This document shows positions 1 to 11,904 of a DNA stretch of 64,000 nucleotides, in pieces; positions within the stretch are counted from its first letter, which is position 1, and each line of letters opens with the position of its first letter. A model generated the notes under the pieces. That model had not been told where the DNA came from. It did not search any database and saw only the letters and a list, made by a program, of their open reading frames with translations. A program made the translations under genes and the position numbers. The stretch is from Dugong dugon (Eukaryota; Chordata; Mammalia; Sirenia; Dugongidae): NCBI GenBank assembly GCA_030035585.1, contig CM057482.1, forward strand, positions 61,260,828 through 61,324,827. The letters run 5' to 3'.

Positions 1-440
1 CAAGGTGACATTTTTGCTTTTCAACACTTTACAGAGGGCTTCTTGCAGCAGATTTGCCCAAGGTAGTAGGTCATTTGATTTTTTGACTGCTGCTTCCATA
101 GGTGTTGATTGTGGATCCAAGTAAAATGAAATCCTTGACAACTTTAATCTTTTCTCCATTTATCATGATGTTGCTTATTGGTCCAGTTGTGAGGATTTTT
201 GTTTTCTTATGTTGAGGTGCAATCCATACAGAAGGATGTCATCTTTAATCTTCATCAGTTAAGTGCTTCAAGTCCAGTTCACTTTCAGCAAGCAAGGTTG
301 TGTCACTTGCATATCACAGGTTTTTAATAAGTCTTCCACCAATCTTGATGCCACGTTCTTCTTCATATAGTCTGCATGTGGGATTATTTGCTCAGCATAC
401 AGAAAGACTAAATATGATGAAAGGATACAACCCTGACACA
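1..440 (-). mobile_element. RTE LINE fragment, cut by window edge
   Basis: Read on the minus strand this is the segment between the reverse transcriptase and the 3' end of the RTE family found throughout the window. It matches 24870-25290 and the complement of 7150-7560 almost base for base, allowing for scattered changes. The 3' side lies outside the window and the inner side stops near 440, where L1-type sequence starts. No open frame survives. Confidence 0.85.
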
Positions 441-464
441 GAGTTTAAATTTTAAATTTAGGTC

Positions 465-628
465 TATGATCCAACACCAATTAATTTTTGTATATGGTGT
501 GAATGATGTAGGGAGTCAAGGTTTTTTGTTTTTGTTTTTCCATGTGGGTATTCTGTTGTACTAGTACCATTTCTTTGATTTAATTCCTCTGGGAACTTTG
601 TGGGAATTTACATGACTATGTTAACGTG
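465..628 (-). mobile_element. Old L1 fragment, left part of an interrupted copy
   Basis: On the minus strand this is diverged L1 ORF2 sequence: the plus strand shows the usual antisense words 'taatttttgtatatggtgtg' and 'accatttctttgat'. It is broken at 628 by the RTE at 629-3170 and continues at 3171. The join across the RTE reads smoothly as L1, so the RTE is younger than this L1. Confidence 0.7.
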
Positions 629-3170
629 CCTCCATGCGTCTGTCAGTTTGTTGTACTGTGGTGGCATGTGTGATGCCGGAAGCTATTCCAACAGTATCTT
701 AAATACCAGCAGAGTCACCGATGGTGGACAGGTTTCCGCTGAGCTTTCAAACTAAGAGAAATTTGGAAGAAGGACCTGGCAGCCTATTTCTAAAAAAAAT
801 GGCCAATGAAAAGCTTATGAATAGCAGAGGAACATTGTCTGATATAGTGATGGAAGATGAGACCCTCAGGTTGAAGGCCCTCAAAATACGACTGGGGAAG
901 AGCTGCTTCCTCAAAGTGGAGTTGACCATAATGATGTGGAAGGAGTCAAGCTTTTGGGACCTTCATTTGCTGATGTGGCATGAATCAAAATTAAAAAAAA
1001 ACAGCTGCAAACGTCCATTAATAATCAGAGTGGAACGTATGAAGTATGAATGTAGGAAAATTGGAGGTCGTCAAAAAAAAAAAAAAAAAAAGAAAAGAAC
1101 TGCATAAAGATCGATATCCTAGGCCTTAGTGAGCTAAAATGGACTGGTATTGGCCATTTTGAATCAAAGAGTCGTATGGTCTACTATGCCAAGAATGACA
1201 AATTGAAGAGGGATGGTGTTGCATTCATCATCAAAAGGATCATTTCAAGATCTATCCTGAAGTACAATGCTGTCAGTGATAGGATAATATCTATAGGCCT
1301 ACAAGGAAGACCAATATGACTATTATACAAATTTACACAGGAACCACTAATGCAAAAGATGAGGACATTGAAGATTTTTACCAACTTCTGCAGTCCAAAA
1401 TTGATCAAACATGCAGTCAGGATGCATTGATAATCACTAGAGATTAGAATGCAAAAGTTGGAAATTAAGAAGGATTGGGGGTCAGAAAATATGACCTTGG
1501 TGATAAACAGGACAACGGAGATCATGTGATAGAATTTTGCAAGAACAACAACTTATTAATTGCAAATACCTTTTTTCAACATAAACAGCAACTATACAGA
1601 TGGACCTCACAGGGTGAAAATAACAGGAATTAAATCCATTACATTTGTGTAGAAAGACTATGGAAAAGCTCAATATCAGTCAGGACAAGGCCAGGGGCTG
1701 ACTGTGGAAGAGACCATCAACTGGTCATATTCAAGTTCAAGTGGAAACTGAAGAAAATGTTTAAAAAGTCCTCGAGAGGCAAAAGATGACCTTATGTATA
1801 TCCCACCTGAATTTGGAGACTATCTCAGGAATAGATTTGATGCATTGAACGCTGATGATGGAAGGCCAGACAAGTTGTGGGATCACATCAAGGACATCAT
1901 ACATGAAGAAAGCAAAAGATCATTAAAAAGACAGGAAAGGAAGAAAAGACCAAACTGGATGTCAGAAAAGACTGAAACTTGCTCTTGAATGTAGAGTAGC
2001 TGAAGCCAATAGAAGAAATGATGAAGTAAAGGAGTTGAACAGAGGATTTCAAAGGGCGGCTCAAGAAGACATGGTAAAGTAGTATAATGAAATGTGCAAA
2101 GACCTGGAGATAGAAAACCGAAAGGGAAGAACACGCTCAGCATTTCTCAAGCTGAAAGAACTGAAGAAAAAATTCAAGCCTCAAGATGCAGTATTGAAAG
2201 ATTCTATGGGCAAAATACTGAATAGTGGAGGAAGCATCAAAAGAACATGGAAGGAATACACAGAGTCACTGTACCAAAAAGAACTGGTCAACATTCAACC
2301 ATTTTAGGAGGTAGAATATGATCAAGAACCAACGGTGCTGAAGGAAGAGGTCTAAGCAGCACTGAAGGCATTGGCGAAAAACAAGTCTCCAGGAATTGAC
2401 GGAATACCAACTGAGATATTTCAACAAATGGATGCAGCGTTGGAGGTTGGACTAATAAGCAACATTATGATAAACAGAGAAAAGATTGAGGTTGCCAAGG
2501 ACCTCATTTTACTTGCAGCCACAATCCACGCCCATGGAAGCAGCAGTCAAGAAATAAAACAATGTAGTGCATTGGGCCAATCTGCTGCAAAAGACCTCTT
2601 TCAATTGTTAAAAAGCAAAGATGTCATTCTGAGGACTAAGGTGCACTTAACCCAAGCTATGATGTTTTCAATCGCCTCATATGCATGCTAAACCTAGACA
2701 ATGAATAAGGAATATCGAAGAAGAATTGATACCTTTGAATTATAGTGTTGGCAAAGCATATTGAATATTCCATATACTATGAGTCGGAGTGGACTCGATG
2801 CCAACGGGTTTGGTTTTTGCTTTTTTTTTTTTTTTTTTTTTTAGTTTACTGGGATAACAAACAAATCTGTCTTGGAAGTACAGCCAGATGCTTCTTGGAA
2901 TTGAAGATCTTGAGACTTCATATCTTGTACTTTGGACATGTTATGAGGAGGGACCAGTCCCTGGAGAAGACATCATGCTTGGTTACGTAGAGGATCGCCA
3001 AAAAATAGGAAGACCCTCAATGAGATGGATTCACACAGTGGCTGCAACAATGGGCTCAAGCATAGCAAGGATTGTGAGGATGGCCCAGGACTGGGTAGTA
3101 CGTTCTGTTGTACGTAGGGTCACTATGAGTCAGAACTGACCCCTTCGCACCTAACGACAACATCAACAAC
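629..3170 (+). mobile_element. RTE LINE, both ends present, internally deleted
   Basis: This RTE copy keeps both ends: a 5' leader that other copies in the window lack (629-935) and the 3' end '...cctaacgacaacatcaacaac'. It is flanked by a 9-bp direct repeat, gttaacgtg at 620-628 and gttaatgtg at 3171-3179, with one difference of the CpG-decay type. The endonuclease region (about 1010-1740) and the linker to the reverse transcriptase (1794-2430) are recognisable, but stops and frameshifts break them. At about 2447 the reading jumps from the start of the reverse transcriptase (KNKSPGIDGIPTEIFQQMD) to the C-terminal region, removing roughly 0.9 kb of catalytic core including YADD. An A-run (about 1074-1090) adds a frameshift. 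The copy cannot encode an active enzyme. Confidence 0.88.
2768..2843 (+). mobile_element. AfroSINE 3' fragment with poly-T tail, nested in RTE
   Basis: A 5'-truncated SINE starts with 'ctatgagtcggagtggactc', continues with 'gggtttggttttt' and ends in about 22 T. It interrupts the RTE between 'ttgaatattccatata' and 'acaaacaaatctgtcttgg', which are nearly adjacent in other RTE copies. It therefore post-dates the RTE at 629-3170. Confidence 0.8.
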
Positions 3171-3297
3171 GTTAATGTGGATCAATTTCTCGACTGTTTC
3201 ATTCTTTGATCTACTTGATTATACCATTACAACACTTTCCTCATTACTGCAGCATTGTAACAAGTTTTCAAACAATTTTTTTCCCAAGATTGGTTTG
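3171..3297 (-). mobile_element. Old L1 fragment, right part of the interrupted copy
   Basis: This continues the L1 of 465-628 after the RTE. The antisense L1 wording 'tcaatttctcgactgtttcattctttgatcta' style sequence, followed by 'caagttttcaaa', is typical of ORF2. It is also the first part of a block repeated at 23825-24388. Confidence 0.65.
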
Positions 3298-3580
3298 CAT
3301 ATCCACAAAGCCTTCATACTTAATGATGAAAGACTACTTTCCCTAGTGTAAAGCGGAAAATGAAAACATATAACTCACTAAGCCCAGTGCAATGTGAGAA
3401 CAGTAGCTGCTGCCTGGACACTCCTGAATGGTCTTTTGGAGCAGGAAAGACCAGTGCAGCAGAAAGTATTTTAGAAGACAATGTTCAGCCCACTGAACAC
3501 GTGACCAGGTAGGGTGGTCTTCCTTAAAAGTCACTTCCATAGAGTCATGCTCAACATCCAAATTTAGAGATCAGCATTTC
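3171..3580. repeat. Duplicated block, copy 1 (SINE-empty)
   Basis: About 410 bases match 23825-24388 in order and without rearrangement: an L1 remnant, then 'cttcatacttaatgatgaaagact', 'gcaatgtgagaacagt', 'cactcctgaatggtct' and 'gtcacttccatagagtcatgctca'. Copy 2 carries one extra 134-base SINE. In both copies the block begins directly at the 3' end of an RTE, so the RTE insertion was probably already present when the block was duplicated. I do not recognise the non-L1 part as a known repeat. Confidence 0.82.
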
Positions 3581-3599
3581 ATTGAAATGATGAAATATC

Positions 3600-4200
3600 G
3601 CAGTTAAAAAATATATACACACATATTTTCACACATGTGTGTTTGTTGTATTCACATGCATATGCATATATGTGTATATATGCATGTTTTTTGGATGGAA
3701 CACTACTCACACGGAGAAGAGACAGAGAAAGTTCACCTTTAACAGTGGGTGTTGGTCACCTATGGTCAGCAGGTCTCATTCCACAGCTAATACAGGGAGC
3801 TGGTCTGCATGCACCCCTCTTGTGTTTCCTCCCCGCTGGGAACAGACACAGCAGTGGGGTTCGCCAGATGCCATATAACACACAAGTCTAGCTAAGCTGG
3901 TCCGGGGACTGTTGACAGGTGCTCAGGGCAAGAGGGGAGGGATGTGCTGATTGGTCACCAGCAAAGAGAGTCAGCCTATACTCACATCCCATCCAAGAAG
4001 CCAGGCTGACACATCTGGTTCTAAGCACAAGGTTTATTCATAGGTCACAAGGAAAGACATCAGGCTACACTCAGACTGCCCCCTTTCACACTGGATCTTG
4101 GTTGTTTACAAGTTCATGGGAGCTGATACAGAAATCAATCTCCAGCCACTGAGGTAAATCCCAGCTGTCTGCCTGTGCTCCTTGGACCTGAGACATCGGC
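3600..4200. other. Non-coding stretch, possibly an LTR
   Basis: 3600-3690 is AT-rich with TATA/CATA runs. From 3700 to 4200 the sequence is moderately GC-rich. Read on the minus strand it has an LTR-like flavour ('aataaacct' near 4030 in reverse), but I see neither clear TG...CA ends nor a target duplication. I find no credible coding sequence; the overlapping frames are short and share no family features. Confidence 0.3.
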
Positions 4201-4375
4201 GGAATCATATCACTCTCCCAGGTATATGCATATATTTTTTACTGTCCTTTATTTTTCTAGCAGTTTAAGGTTTTCAGGAGCTTAAATTTCCTTTGGGAAA
4301 TTTACAATACATATTATCATGGTAAAGGCTCTGAGAGATACTACAGAGTGCTTTACTGAAATCAAATATTCCCAG

Positions 4376-4888
4376 TGTCATAGATTGAATTGTGTCCCCC
4401 CAAAATATGTCAACTTGGCTGGGTCATGATTCTCAGTATTGTATGATTGTGTACCATTTTGTAATCTGATGTGATTTCCTTACGTGTTGTAAATTCAATC
4501 ACTGTGATCTAATAAGATGGATTAGTGGCACTTCTACCGATGAGGTATACAAGATTGGATAGTGTTTTAAGCCAATCTCTTTTGAGATATAAAAGAGAGA
4601 AGTGTGCAGAGACACATGGAAACCTCATACCATCAAGAAAGCAGTGCCGGGAGCAGAGCACGTCCTTTGGACCTGAGGTTCCTGCGCTGAGATGCTCCCA
4701 GACCAAAGGAAGACTGATGCATCACAAGGACATTCCTCCAGAGCCAACAGAGAGAGAAAGACTTCTCCTGGAGCTGATGCCCCAAATTTGGACTTGTAAC
4801 CTACTGGACTGTGAGAGAACAAACTTCTCTTTGTTAAAGCCATCCACTTGTGGTATTTCTGTTATAGTGGCACTAGATGACTAAGACA
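4376..4888 (+). mobile_element. Solo LTR, ERV-L/MaLR type, with target duplication
   Basis: A 513-base unit starts 'tgtcatagattgaattgtgt' and ends 'ggcactagatgactaagaca'. It has the TG...CA ends of an LTR and is flanked on both sides by CCCAG (4371-4375 and 4889-4893), the 5-bp duplication expected of ERV-L/MaLR integration. The last third ('ctgttatagtggcactagatgactaagaca' type) is shared with 39440-39703 and, in reverse, with 36857 onwards. No internal viral sequence is attached, so it is a solo LTR left by recombination. Confidence 0.85.
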
Positions 4889-5124
4889 CCCAGGATATCC
4901 ACCACTCCCTTATTTTTCATCACCTAACTAGTACATTTATAGAGATACTTTATGTAAAGCTGAATATTGTTTAAAGTTCCATAAAACGACTCCCCAACCA
5001 ACCAAAATAAACCTGTCACAAATTAAGCCGATGAGCTTTTCCTTGAACAAACCCAGAATGAACTCTAGGCACAAAAGAGAAACCATGTGCCTGGAAGTGT
5101 ATTTTATGTTTAGTAATGAACATG

Positions 5125-8051
5125 TCACTTAATGACGTGCAGGGAGTCAAGCTTTCGGGAACCTCATCTGCTGATGTGGCAAGACTCAAAATGAGAAGAA
5201 ACAGCTGCGAACGTCCATTAATAATCAGAATCTGGAATGTACAAAAGTATGAATCCAGAAAAATTGGAAATCATCAAAATGAAATAGAATGCATAAAGAT
5301 AGATATCCTAGGCATTAGTGAAATGGACTAGTATTGGTCATTTTGAATCAGACAATCATATGGCCTACTATGTCAGGAATGACAGCTTGAAGAGGAATGT
5401 CATTGCATTCGTCGTCAAAAAGAACATTTCTATAAGCTTACAAGGAAGAACAGTTAATCCAACTATTATTCAAATTTACACACCAATCACTAAGGCCAAA
5501 TATGAAAAAACTGAAGATTTTTACCAATTTCTGCAGTCTGAAATTAACTGAACATGCAATCAGGATGCACTGATAATTACTGGTGATTGGAACATGAAAG
5601 CTGGAAACAAAGAAGAAGGATCAGTAGTTGGAAAACATGGCCTTGGTGATAGAAACCATGCTGGCGATTGCATGATTGAATTTTGCAAGACCAACGGCTT
5701 CTTCATGGCAAATACCTTTTTCACCCACATAAGTGGCGACTATACACATGGACCTCGCCAGATGGAATACACAGGAATCATATCGACTACATCTGTGGAA
5801 AGAGACAATGGAAAAGCTCAATATCATCAGTCAGAACAAGGCCAGGGGCCGACTTTGGATCAGACCATCAATTACTCATACACAAGTTCAAGCTGAAACT
5901 GAAGAAAATTAGAATAAATCCGTGAGAGCCAAAGTATGACCTTGAGTATATCCCACCTGCATTTAGAGACCATCTCATGAATAGATTTGACGCGTTGAAC
6001 ACTAACGACAGAAGGCCAAACGAGTTGTGGAATGATATCAAGGGCATCGTACATGAAGAAAGCAAGAGGTCGTTAAAAAGACAGGAAAGAAAGAAAAGAC
6101 CTAAATGAATGTCAGAAGAGACTCTGAAACTTGCTCTTGAATGTTGAGTAGCTAAACAAAAAGAAAAAATGATGATGTAAAGAGCTGAGCAGAAGATTAT
6201 AAGGGGCGGCTAAAGAAGACAAAGTAAAGTATTATGATGACATACAAAGACCTGGAGACAGAAAACCAAAAGGGAAGAACACACTCAGCATTTCTCAAGC
6301 TGAAAGAACTGAATAAAAAATTCAAAAAATTGCAATACTGAAGGATTCTATGGGGAAAATATTAAACGACACAGGAGGCATTAAAGGAAGATGGAAAGAA
6401 TACATAGAGTCACTATACCAAAAAGAAGTCTTGCCCCCATGACTAGAGATGGTGAATATAACAAACTAGGGTTTTTATAAAAAGAATTGGTCAATGTTCA
6501 ACCATTTCAGGAGGTAATATATGATCAGGAACCAATGGCAGGAAGGAAGAAGTCAAAGCTGCACTGAAGGCATTTCCAAAAACCAAGGCTCCAGGAATTG
6601 ACAGAATACCAACTGAGATGTTTCAACAAACGGAGGCAGCACTGAAGTGCTCACTCGTCTATGCCAAGAAATTTGGAAGACAGATACCTGGCCAACCAAG
6701 TGGAAGAGATCCATATTTATTCCTGTTTCCAAGAAAGGTGATCCAACCAAATGCAGAAGTTATAGAACAACATCATTAATATCACATGGAAACAAAATTT
6801 TGCTGAAGATCATTCAAAAGTGGCTGCAGCAGTATATCGATAGGGAACTGCCAGAAATTCCAGTCGGATTTAGAAGGGACATGGAACCAGGGATATCATT
6901 GCTGATGTCAGATGGATCCTGGCTGAAAGCACAGAATACCAGAAAGATGTTTATCCGTGTTTTATTGACTATGCTAAGGCATTCGACTGTGTGGATCATA
7001 ACAAATTATGGATAACATTGTGGAGAATGGGAATTCTGGCACACTTGTGCTCATGAGGAATCTGTACATGGATCAAGAGGCAGTCGTTTGAACAGAACAA
7101 GGGGATACTGCGTGGTTTAAAGTCAGGAAAGATGTGTGTCAGGGTTGTAGTCTTTCACCATACCTATTCAATCTGTACGCTGAGGAAATAATCTGAGAAG
7201 CTGAACTATATCTAGAAGAACATGGCATCAGGATTGGAGGAAGACTCATTAACAACCTGCGTTATGCAGATGATACAGCCTTGCTTGCTGAAAGTGAAAA
7301 AGACTTGAAGCACTTACTGATGAATACCAAAGACCACAGCCTTCAGTATGGACTGCACCTCAACATAAAAAAAAAAAAAAAAAACACAAAAAACTTCACA
7401 ACTGGACCAATAAGCAACATCATGATAAACGGAGAAAAGATTGAAGTTGTCAAGAATTTCATTTTACTTGGATACACAATCAACACCCATGGAAGCAGCA
7501 GTCAAGATATCAAAAGACACATCGCATTGGGAAAATCTGCTGCAAAAGACCTCTTTAAAGTGTTGAAAAGCAAAGATGTCACCTTGAGGACTAAGGTGCA
7601 CCTGAGCCAAGCCATGGTGTTTTCAGTCATCTTGTATGCATGCGAAAGCTGGACAATAAATAAGGAAGATCGAAGAAGAATTGACACCTTTGAATTGTAG
7701 TGTTGGCAAAGAATATTGAATATACCATGGACTGCCAAAAGAACAAACAAATCTGTCTTGGAAGAAGTACAACCAGAAGGCTCCTTAGAAGCAAGGATGG
7801 CGAGATTACTACTTTGGACATGTTATCAGGAGGGATCAGTCCCTGGAGAAGGACATCATGCTTGGCTAAAGTAGAGGGTCAGCAAAAAAGAGGAAGATCC
7901 TCAACTAGATGGATTGACACAGTGGTTGCAACAGTGGGCTCAAGCATAGCAACAATTGTGAGGATGGCACAGGACCAGGCAGAGTTTCGTTCTGCTGTGC
8001 ATAGAGTCACTATGAGTTGGAACCAACTCAACAGCACCTAACAACAACAAC
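5125..8051 (+). mobile_element. RTE LINE, 5'-truncated, clean target duplication
   Basis: This is the longest RTE copy in the window, bounded by a perfect 10-bp direct repeat aatgaacatg at 5115-5124 and 8052-8061. In order it holds the apurinic-type endonuclease (about 5200-5890, with ITGDWN where a GD[FW]N catalytic motif is expected), a linker, the reverse transcriptase (about 6560-7280, YADD at 7263-7274) and the C-terminal region, ending '...cagcacctaacaacaacaac'. Frames are broken by stops and frameshifts, for example in the RT near 7010, and an A-run at about 7370-7385. At 6428-6484 it has a 57-base insertion that most copies lack but the copy at 55634 shares. The protein would nick DNA and reverse transcribe its own RNA; this copy is dead. 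Confidence 0.92.
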
Positions 8052-8061
8052 AATGAACATG

Positions 8062-9249
8062 CTCAGTTTAATAAAAATATTGCTTCTTCCTATTCGCATA
8101 TGGGAATTCTATGGTAAATTTCTACCTAGATATTAAATATCCAACTCCTAATCACAGCTGGGAGGAAATATCTTTTACCAGTGATAGCCACAGTGGTTTT
8201 CAGTACAACTTTACTGATATGGCTTATTAATTAGAACCCTTGTTTCAAGTACAATAACCTATTCTAGTGATCTCAAGCATAAATTAAAACTCATCAGAAG
8301 ATAAAGAGGCACCTCACTAAACCCAAGGATAGGAATGCAACCCAGACTTACGGAACATAATGAATCTAGGGACTGGACCACTGTGGCTCGCTTATTCTCT
8401 CCCCCTTCATCACTGATTTCTCCCCCTTCACTATCTTCTTCTGATTTTCCAGTCAATATGGCAGAAAAACATGGCTACTAACAGCTCCTGAGTTTAAGGT
8501 TACAAGTTCAACCACTATAAGAGACTTAACTCTGATTGATCCATCTTCTGTCAGCCCTCTCTGCCCCCACCCCCAGTCTATCAGGAGCCATCTCCGAAAG
8601 GTGATGAACAGTGGATGCGGGAAGGGAGCCATTACCAAAAGAGGGAAAAGGAAGATAGACAGCATGTGTCTACTACATCTGGTAAATTGCCCAAACAAAG
8701 CAAAGACAACCATTGGTTGATCACACACATGCTGCTGATCCCATTATATTGACAACCTAAATGTGGCTTTAGGCTGGAGCAGAAATTGGTAAACGCTATG
8801 AAATGTGCTCATTCCTTCTTCTCAACTAAACACTGACAAAGACATCTTGGAACAATTAACATCAGCAGCATAGAAAATGAGAAAGAAGTGCTGAAATGGA
8901 ATTAATAATTGTTAGTAAATAATGATCATTCCATGCAGGCACTAGGATTCTACCTTCATTGATTATTCTGTAATTATTCTCAAATTAACATTCCCATGAG
9001 CACGTGTCTACAGGGCAAGTTCTTATTCTCTCTTCAGATCTCACAACCTGATCTGAACACACGCCCAGTCTCATCTCTGCCACTTCCCCTGCCCACCAAT
9101 GTTGCAGCTACATAGAATGTCTTGCCCATTCCAGATTTATAGGACAGATTTATATGAAAAAGTATCCATTGTTTATCTGAAATTCAGATTTAACTGAGTG
9201 CCTCTTATTTTTATTTTGCTGAATTTGCCAACCCTACCCAGATCACACT
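8062..9249. other. No gene or recognised repeat
   Basis: This is about 1.2 kb of ordinary-composition sequence. I found no homology to the mobile families of the window, no long open frame with family features and no splice-flanked exon. It is probably old unique intergenic DNA. Confidence 0.5.
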
Positions 9250-9585
9250 GTGTGCTGTCAACACTCCTTGACCTTGTCACCCTCTTCCTTTCACTTAGGG
9301 TGCCCTCCAGCAGTGCCCTCTCTTGACAAAATCACCCTTCAAGGGCCCACGCAGATGCAATTTTCTCTGTAAAACATCCCCTATTTTCCGCAGGTAGTTA
9401 GACCATCCTGGGATACTTACCTCAACTCTCTATTAAAGCACTTGCCACATTGAACTGGCTACCTGTCTCCACCACTGGCAATGAGCGCTTCAAGGCCATG
9501 ACTGGGTTTCAGATATCTTTGTATCTCCATGCCTGGTACATAGTAGATATTTCATAAAAATGAGTTGAAGGAATGAATGAATGAA
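9250..9585 (+). mobile_element. L2-type LINE 3' end
   Basis: The order 'cttgccacattgaactggct', 'cctgtctccaccactgg', 'tatctccatgcctggtacat', 'agtagatatttcataaa' and the closing 'gaatgaatgaatgaa' follows the conserved 3' end of ancient L2 elements. It is heavily diverged, as expected for the oldest repeat layer, and has no coding content. Confidence 0.65.
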
Positions 9586-9828
9586 TTCCTTTGTAAATGA
9601 ACTACTGCTATCACCTATTAACTGCCATCCTATTTCGCCCTGTGATTCCACTCTCCATCACCTGAACACAGTGTTTTTTGAACTTCAGGCCATAGAAAAA
9701 TTAATTTAGTGAGTAAAACCAGCATGAAACAGAGTGAAGTGAAATAGGGTACAGGGACATGGAGTGGAGTGTAATGGAAACTAAAGTGCTGCACATAGTA
9801 AGGCTAAGTCTTGTTCATCTTAAGTTTC

Positions 9829-9852
9829 AGTTGTGTGTGTGTGTGTGTGTGT
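9829..9852. repeat. (GT)n microsatellite
   Basis: A GT dinucleotide run, interrupted once by TTTGT towards its end. Confidence 0.9.
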
Positions 9853-10049
9853 TTGTGTACATGTGTACTAGATTTCAGCACAGAATGCATTTTTACTGTG
9901 GGTCATGGTCAAAAATGTATGAAAGCTACTGTACTAAACCTTAGCTTTGTGCACCTCATGCCTTGTTGGGCACATCAGAATTAGCTGTGATTCTGTGTCA
10001 GTATTTCTTGTGATTGCTTGTAACTGCCTTCAGTAATCATTAATGGCAC

Positions 10050-10320
10050 TTCACTTCCTACAAGATTCAGTCCTTAGCTTCACATTCAAGACCTTCCATA
10101 ATCTGTCCCCGACCTATCACTTAGTCCTTTCTCCCACAGCTCACTCCATTGCACAAAACATCCAGCTGAGACAAATGCTCTGCTCCTTGCCCCTCCCACC
10201 CTCGTGAATGTACAAGACATGTTCTTTGCTTCCTAACTTTGGTTTACCTCCCACAGTCACCTCACCACCCCTGCCGCTCCTAATGGGCTCTCTCTTTCAT
10301 TTAAAAACAGGTGTGTTCCA
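10050..10320 (+). mobile_element. Possible second L2-like remnant
   Basis: Phrases such as 'aagaccttccataatctgtccc' and 'cttgcccctcccaccctcgtg' recall the region upstream of the L2 3' end. The similarity is weak and I give it only as a tentative assignment. The rest of 9590-10955 shows nothing I can name. Confidence 0.35.
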
Positions 10321-10959
10321 GATGAGCTTTAGCTGGAAGACCTTTACACTTGGCTCATGGTAAGTACATACCTAAGGTCTGCCATAAAATAGCATTGACA
10401 TTGTTGTACCACCAGATGATTACTTAATTTTCACCTTTTATCGGAATATTGTGGTGAATGCACAAAGTGAGAAATTGGTACAAACAGTCTAAATCATATG
10501 TGTCTTATTTACAGGAAGACTGCCAGACCAATGGCAATATAACATTATGTTGTCTGTAGCTTTTTATCACACTCACACAAATGACATCTATCTCAAAATG
10601 CTAGACCCAGTGCTCAGTGACTAATGTCAATAAGGCACAGACAATAGAAACGAACAAATGCTTTTTTTAAAAAAGACACTTCAAAGCCTTTTGGAGAACA
10701 AAACAGTATATATACAGGTCAAAGTAAATAATCCCATGCATTTCAGGCATGTCAGGTTGTCAAAATCCTAGATGCCAGCTATTTTTTGGTCACATCCAAC
10801 CGCACCATCCATGGCTAAGAATAGCTTACTTACCATTTGTATTGTTAGAATACGTATAAATTCAGAAAACAAATGTTTTATTTTCCAAGAGTTCTTATAT
10901 GTTCTTCATGGATGCTGATAAGTCTTCTGACACCTAGTGCAAGGATTTCAGGAGCAGCT

Positions 10960-11350
10960 ACAAAGTTAGAGGACACAGTTTCCAAAACTGCCCTCATTTT
11001 TGATACTAACAGCAAATTTAGGGGTTCCCAAAACCAACTCAGGCTTAATAATTTTCTAGAAAGTCTCACAGAGCTCACTGAAAGCTGTTATACTCACAAG
11101 CACAGTTTATTACAATGAAAGGATACAGATCAAAATTATACTTCTTACAGAAAAAAACTATACTTGTCTAGGTGTCTACATTCATTCATTACTCCCTTAA
11201 TCTACTGCCATTTGTACCTTGTGATAAATTTGTGGATTTTTATAGCATAGAATTAACTGATGGCTGACAAGAATCAGTTCTTCCTCAGTCCAGCCATTTT
11301 TCATTGGTATTACATCCTGAGGAGGCCTTAACTCAGTCTCCCAATATATT
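10960..11350. mobile_element. Degraded LTR, same family as 54590-55110
   Basis: The run 'ggggttcccaaaaccaactcaggcttaataattttctagaa', followed by 'gaaaggatacagatcaaa', aligns with 54600-54720 in the same order. The family looks like an ERV-L type LTR, judged by memory of composition rather than by a search. The ends are not resolved. Confidence 0.5.
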
Positions 11351-11369
11351 TTTAAGTTTCTTTTGTATT

Positions 11370-11890
11370 TTTATTTTTTGGTGAAAATATACACAGCAAA
11401 ACAAATACCAGTTCAACAATTTCTACATGTAAAACTCAGTGACATTGGTTATATTCTTCAAGCTGTACAACCATTCTTTTCTAAATTATTCTACAATCAT
11501 TAACATAAATACTGCTCACTATGGGTCTCATCTAACCTTTTGAGTTGCTGTTGTCATTTTGACCATCTGTAGATCATTCTTTAAAGAACACAATGCTCAA
11601 AGCAAACATTTTTTACTAATTAAGCTCAACTAATTTTTGTTTTAAAGATAACTTTAGGAGATCATTTTGGTTTAAAGTTTAAAAATTAACTCAGGACAAT
11701 GATTTTGGAGGGGTCATCCAGCCTCAATAAGCGTTTCAAATTCTGTGTAACATTTCCTCCCTTTTGATCAGTATTCGTCTATAGAGTCTTTTCTCAAAAT
11801 GTTCAGTAATGGTAGCTGGGCACCATCCAGTTCTGGTCGAGTGGCAAAGGAAGCAGCTGTTCATAGTCTTTAGCCTTAAGCCCCAGTTTT
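11370..11890 (-). mobile_element. L1 3' UTR type repeat
   Basis: The sequence aligns with 12695-13240 in the same orientation ('gtgaaaatatacacagcaaaac', 'ttgagttgctgttgtc', 'aatgttcagtaatggtagct', 'ggcaaaggaagcagctgttcat'). It is a diverged 3' UTR of an L1 subfamily read in antisense. 'ggtagctgggcaccatccagtt' also occurs in the L1 3' UTR at 48670-49223, which supports an L1 origin. Confidence 0.6.
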
Positions 11891-11904
11891 CACTCCACCT
11901 AGGC

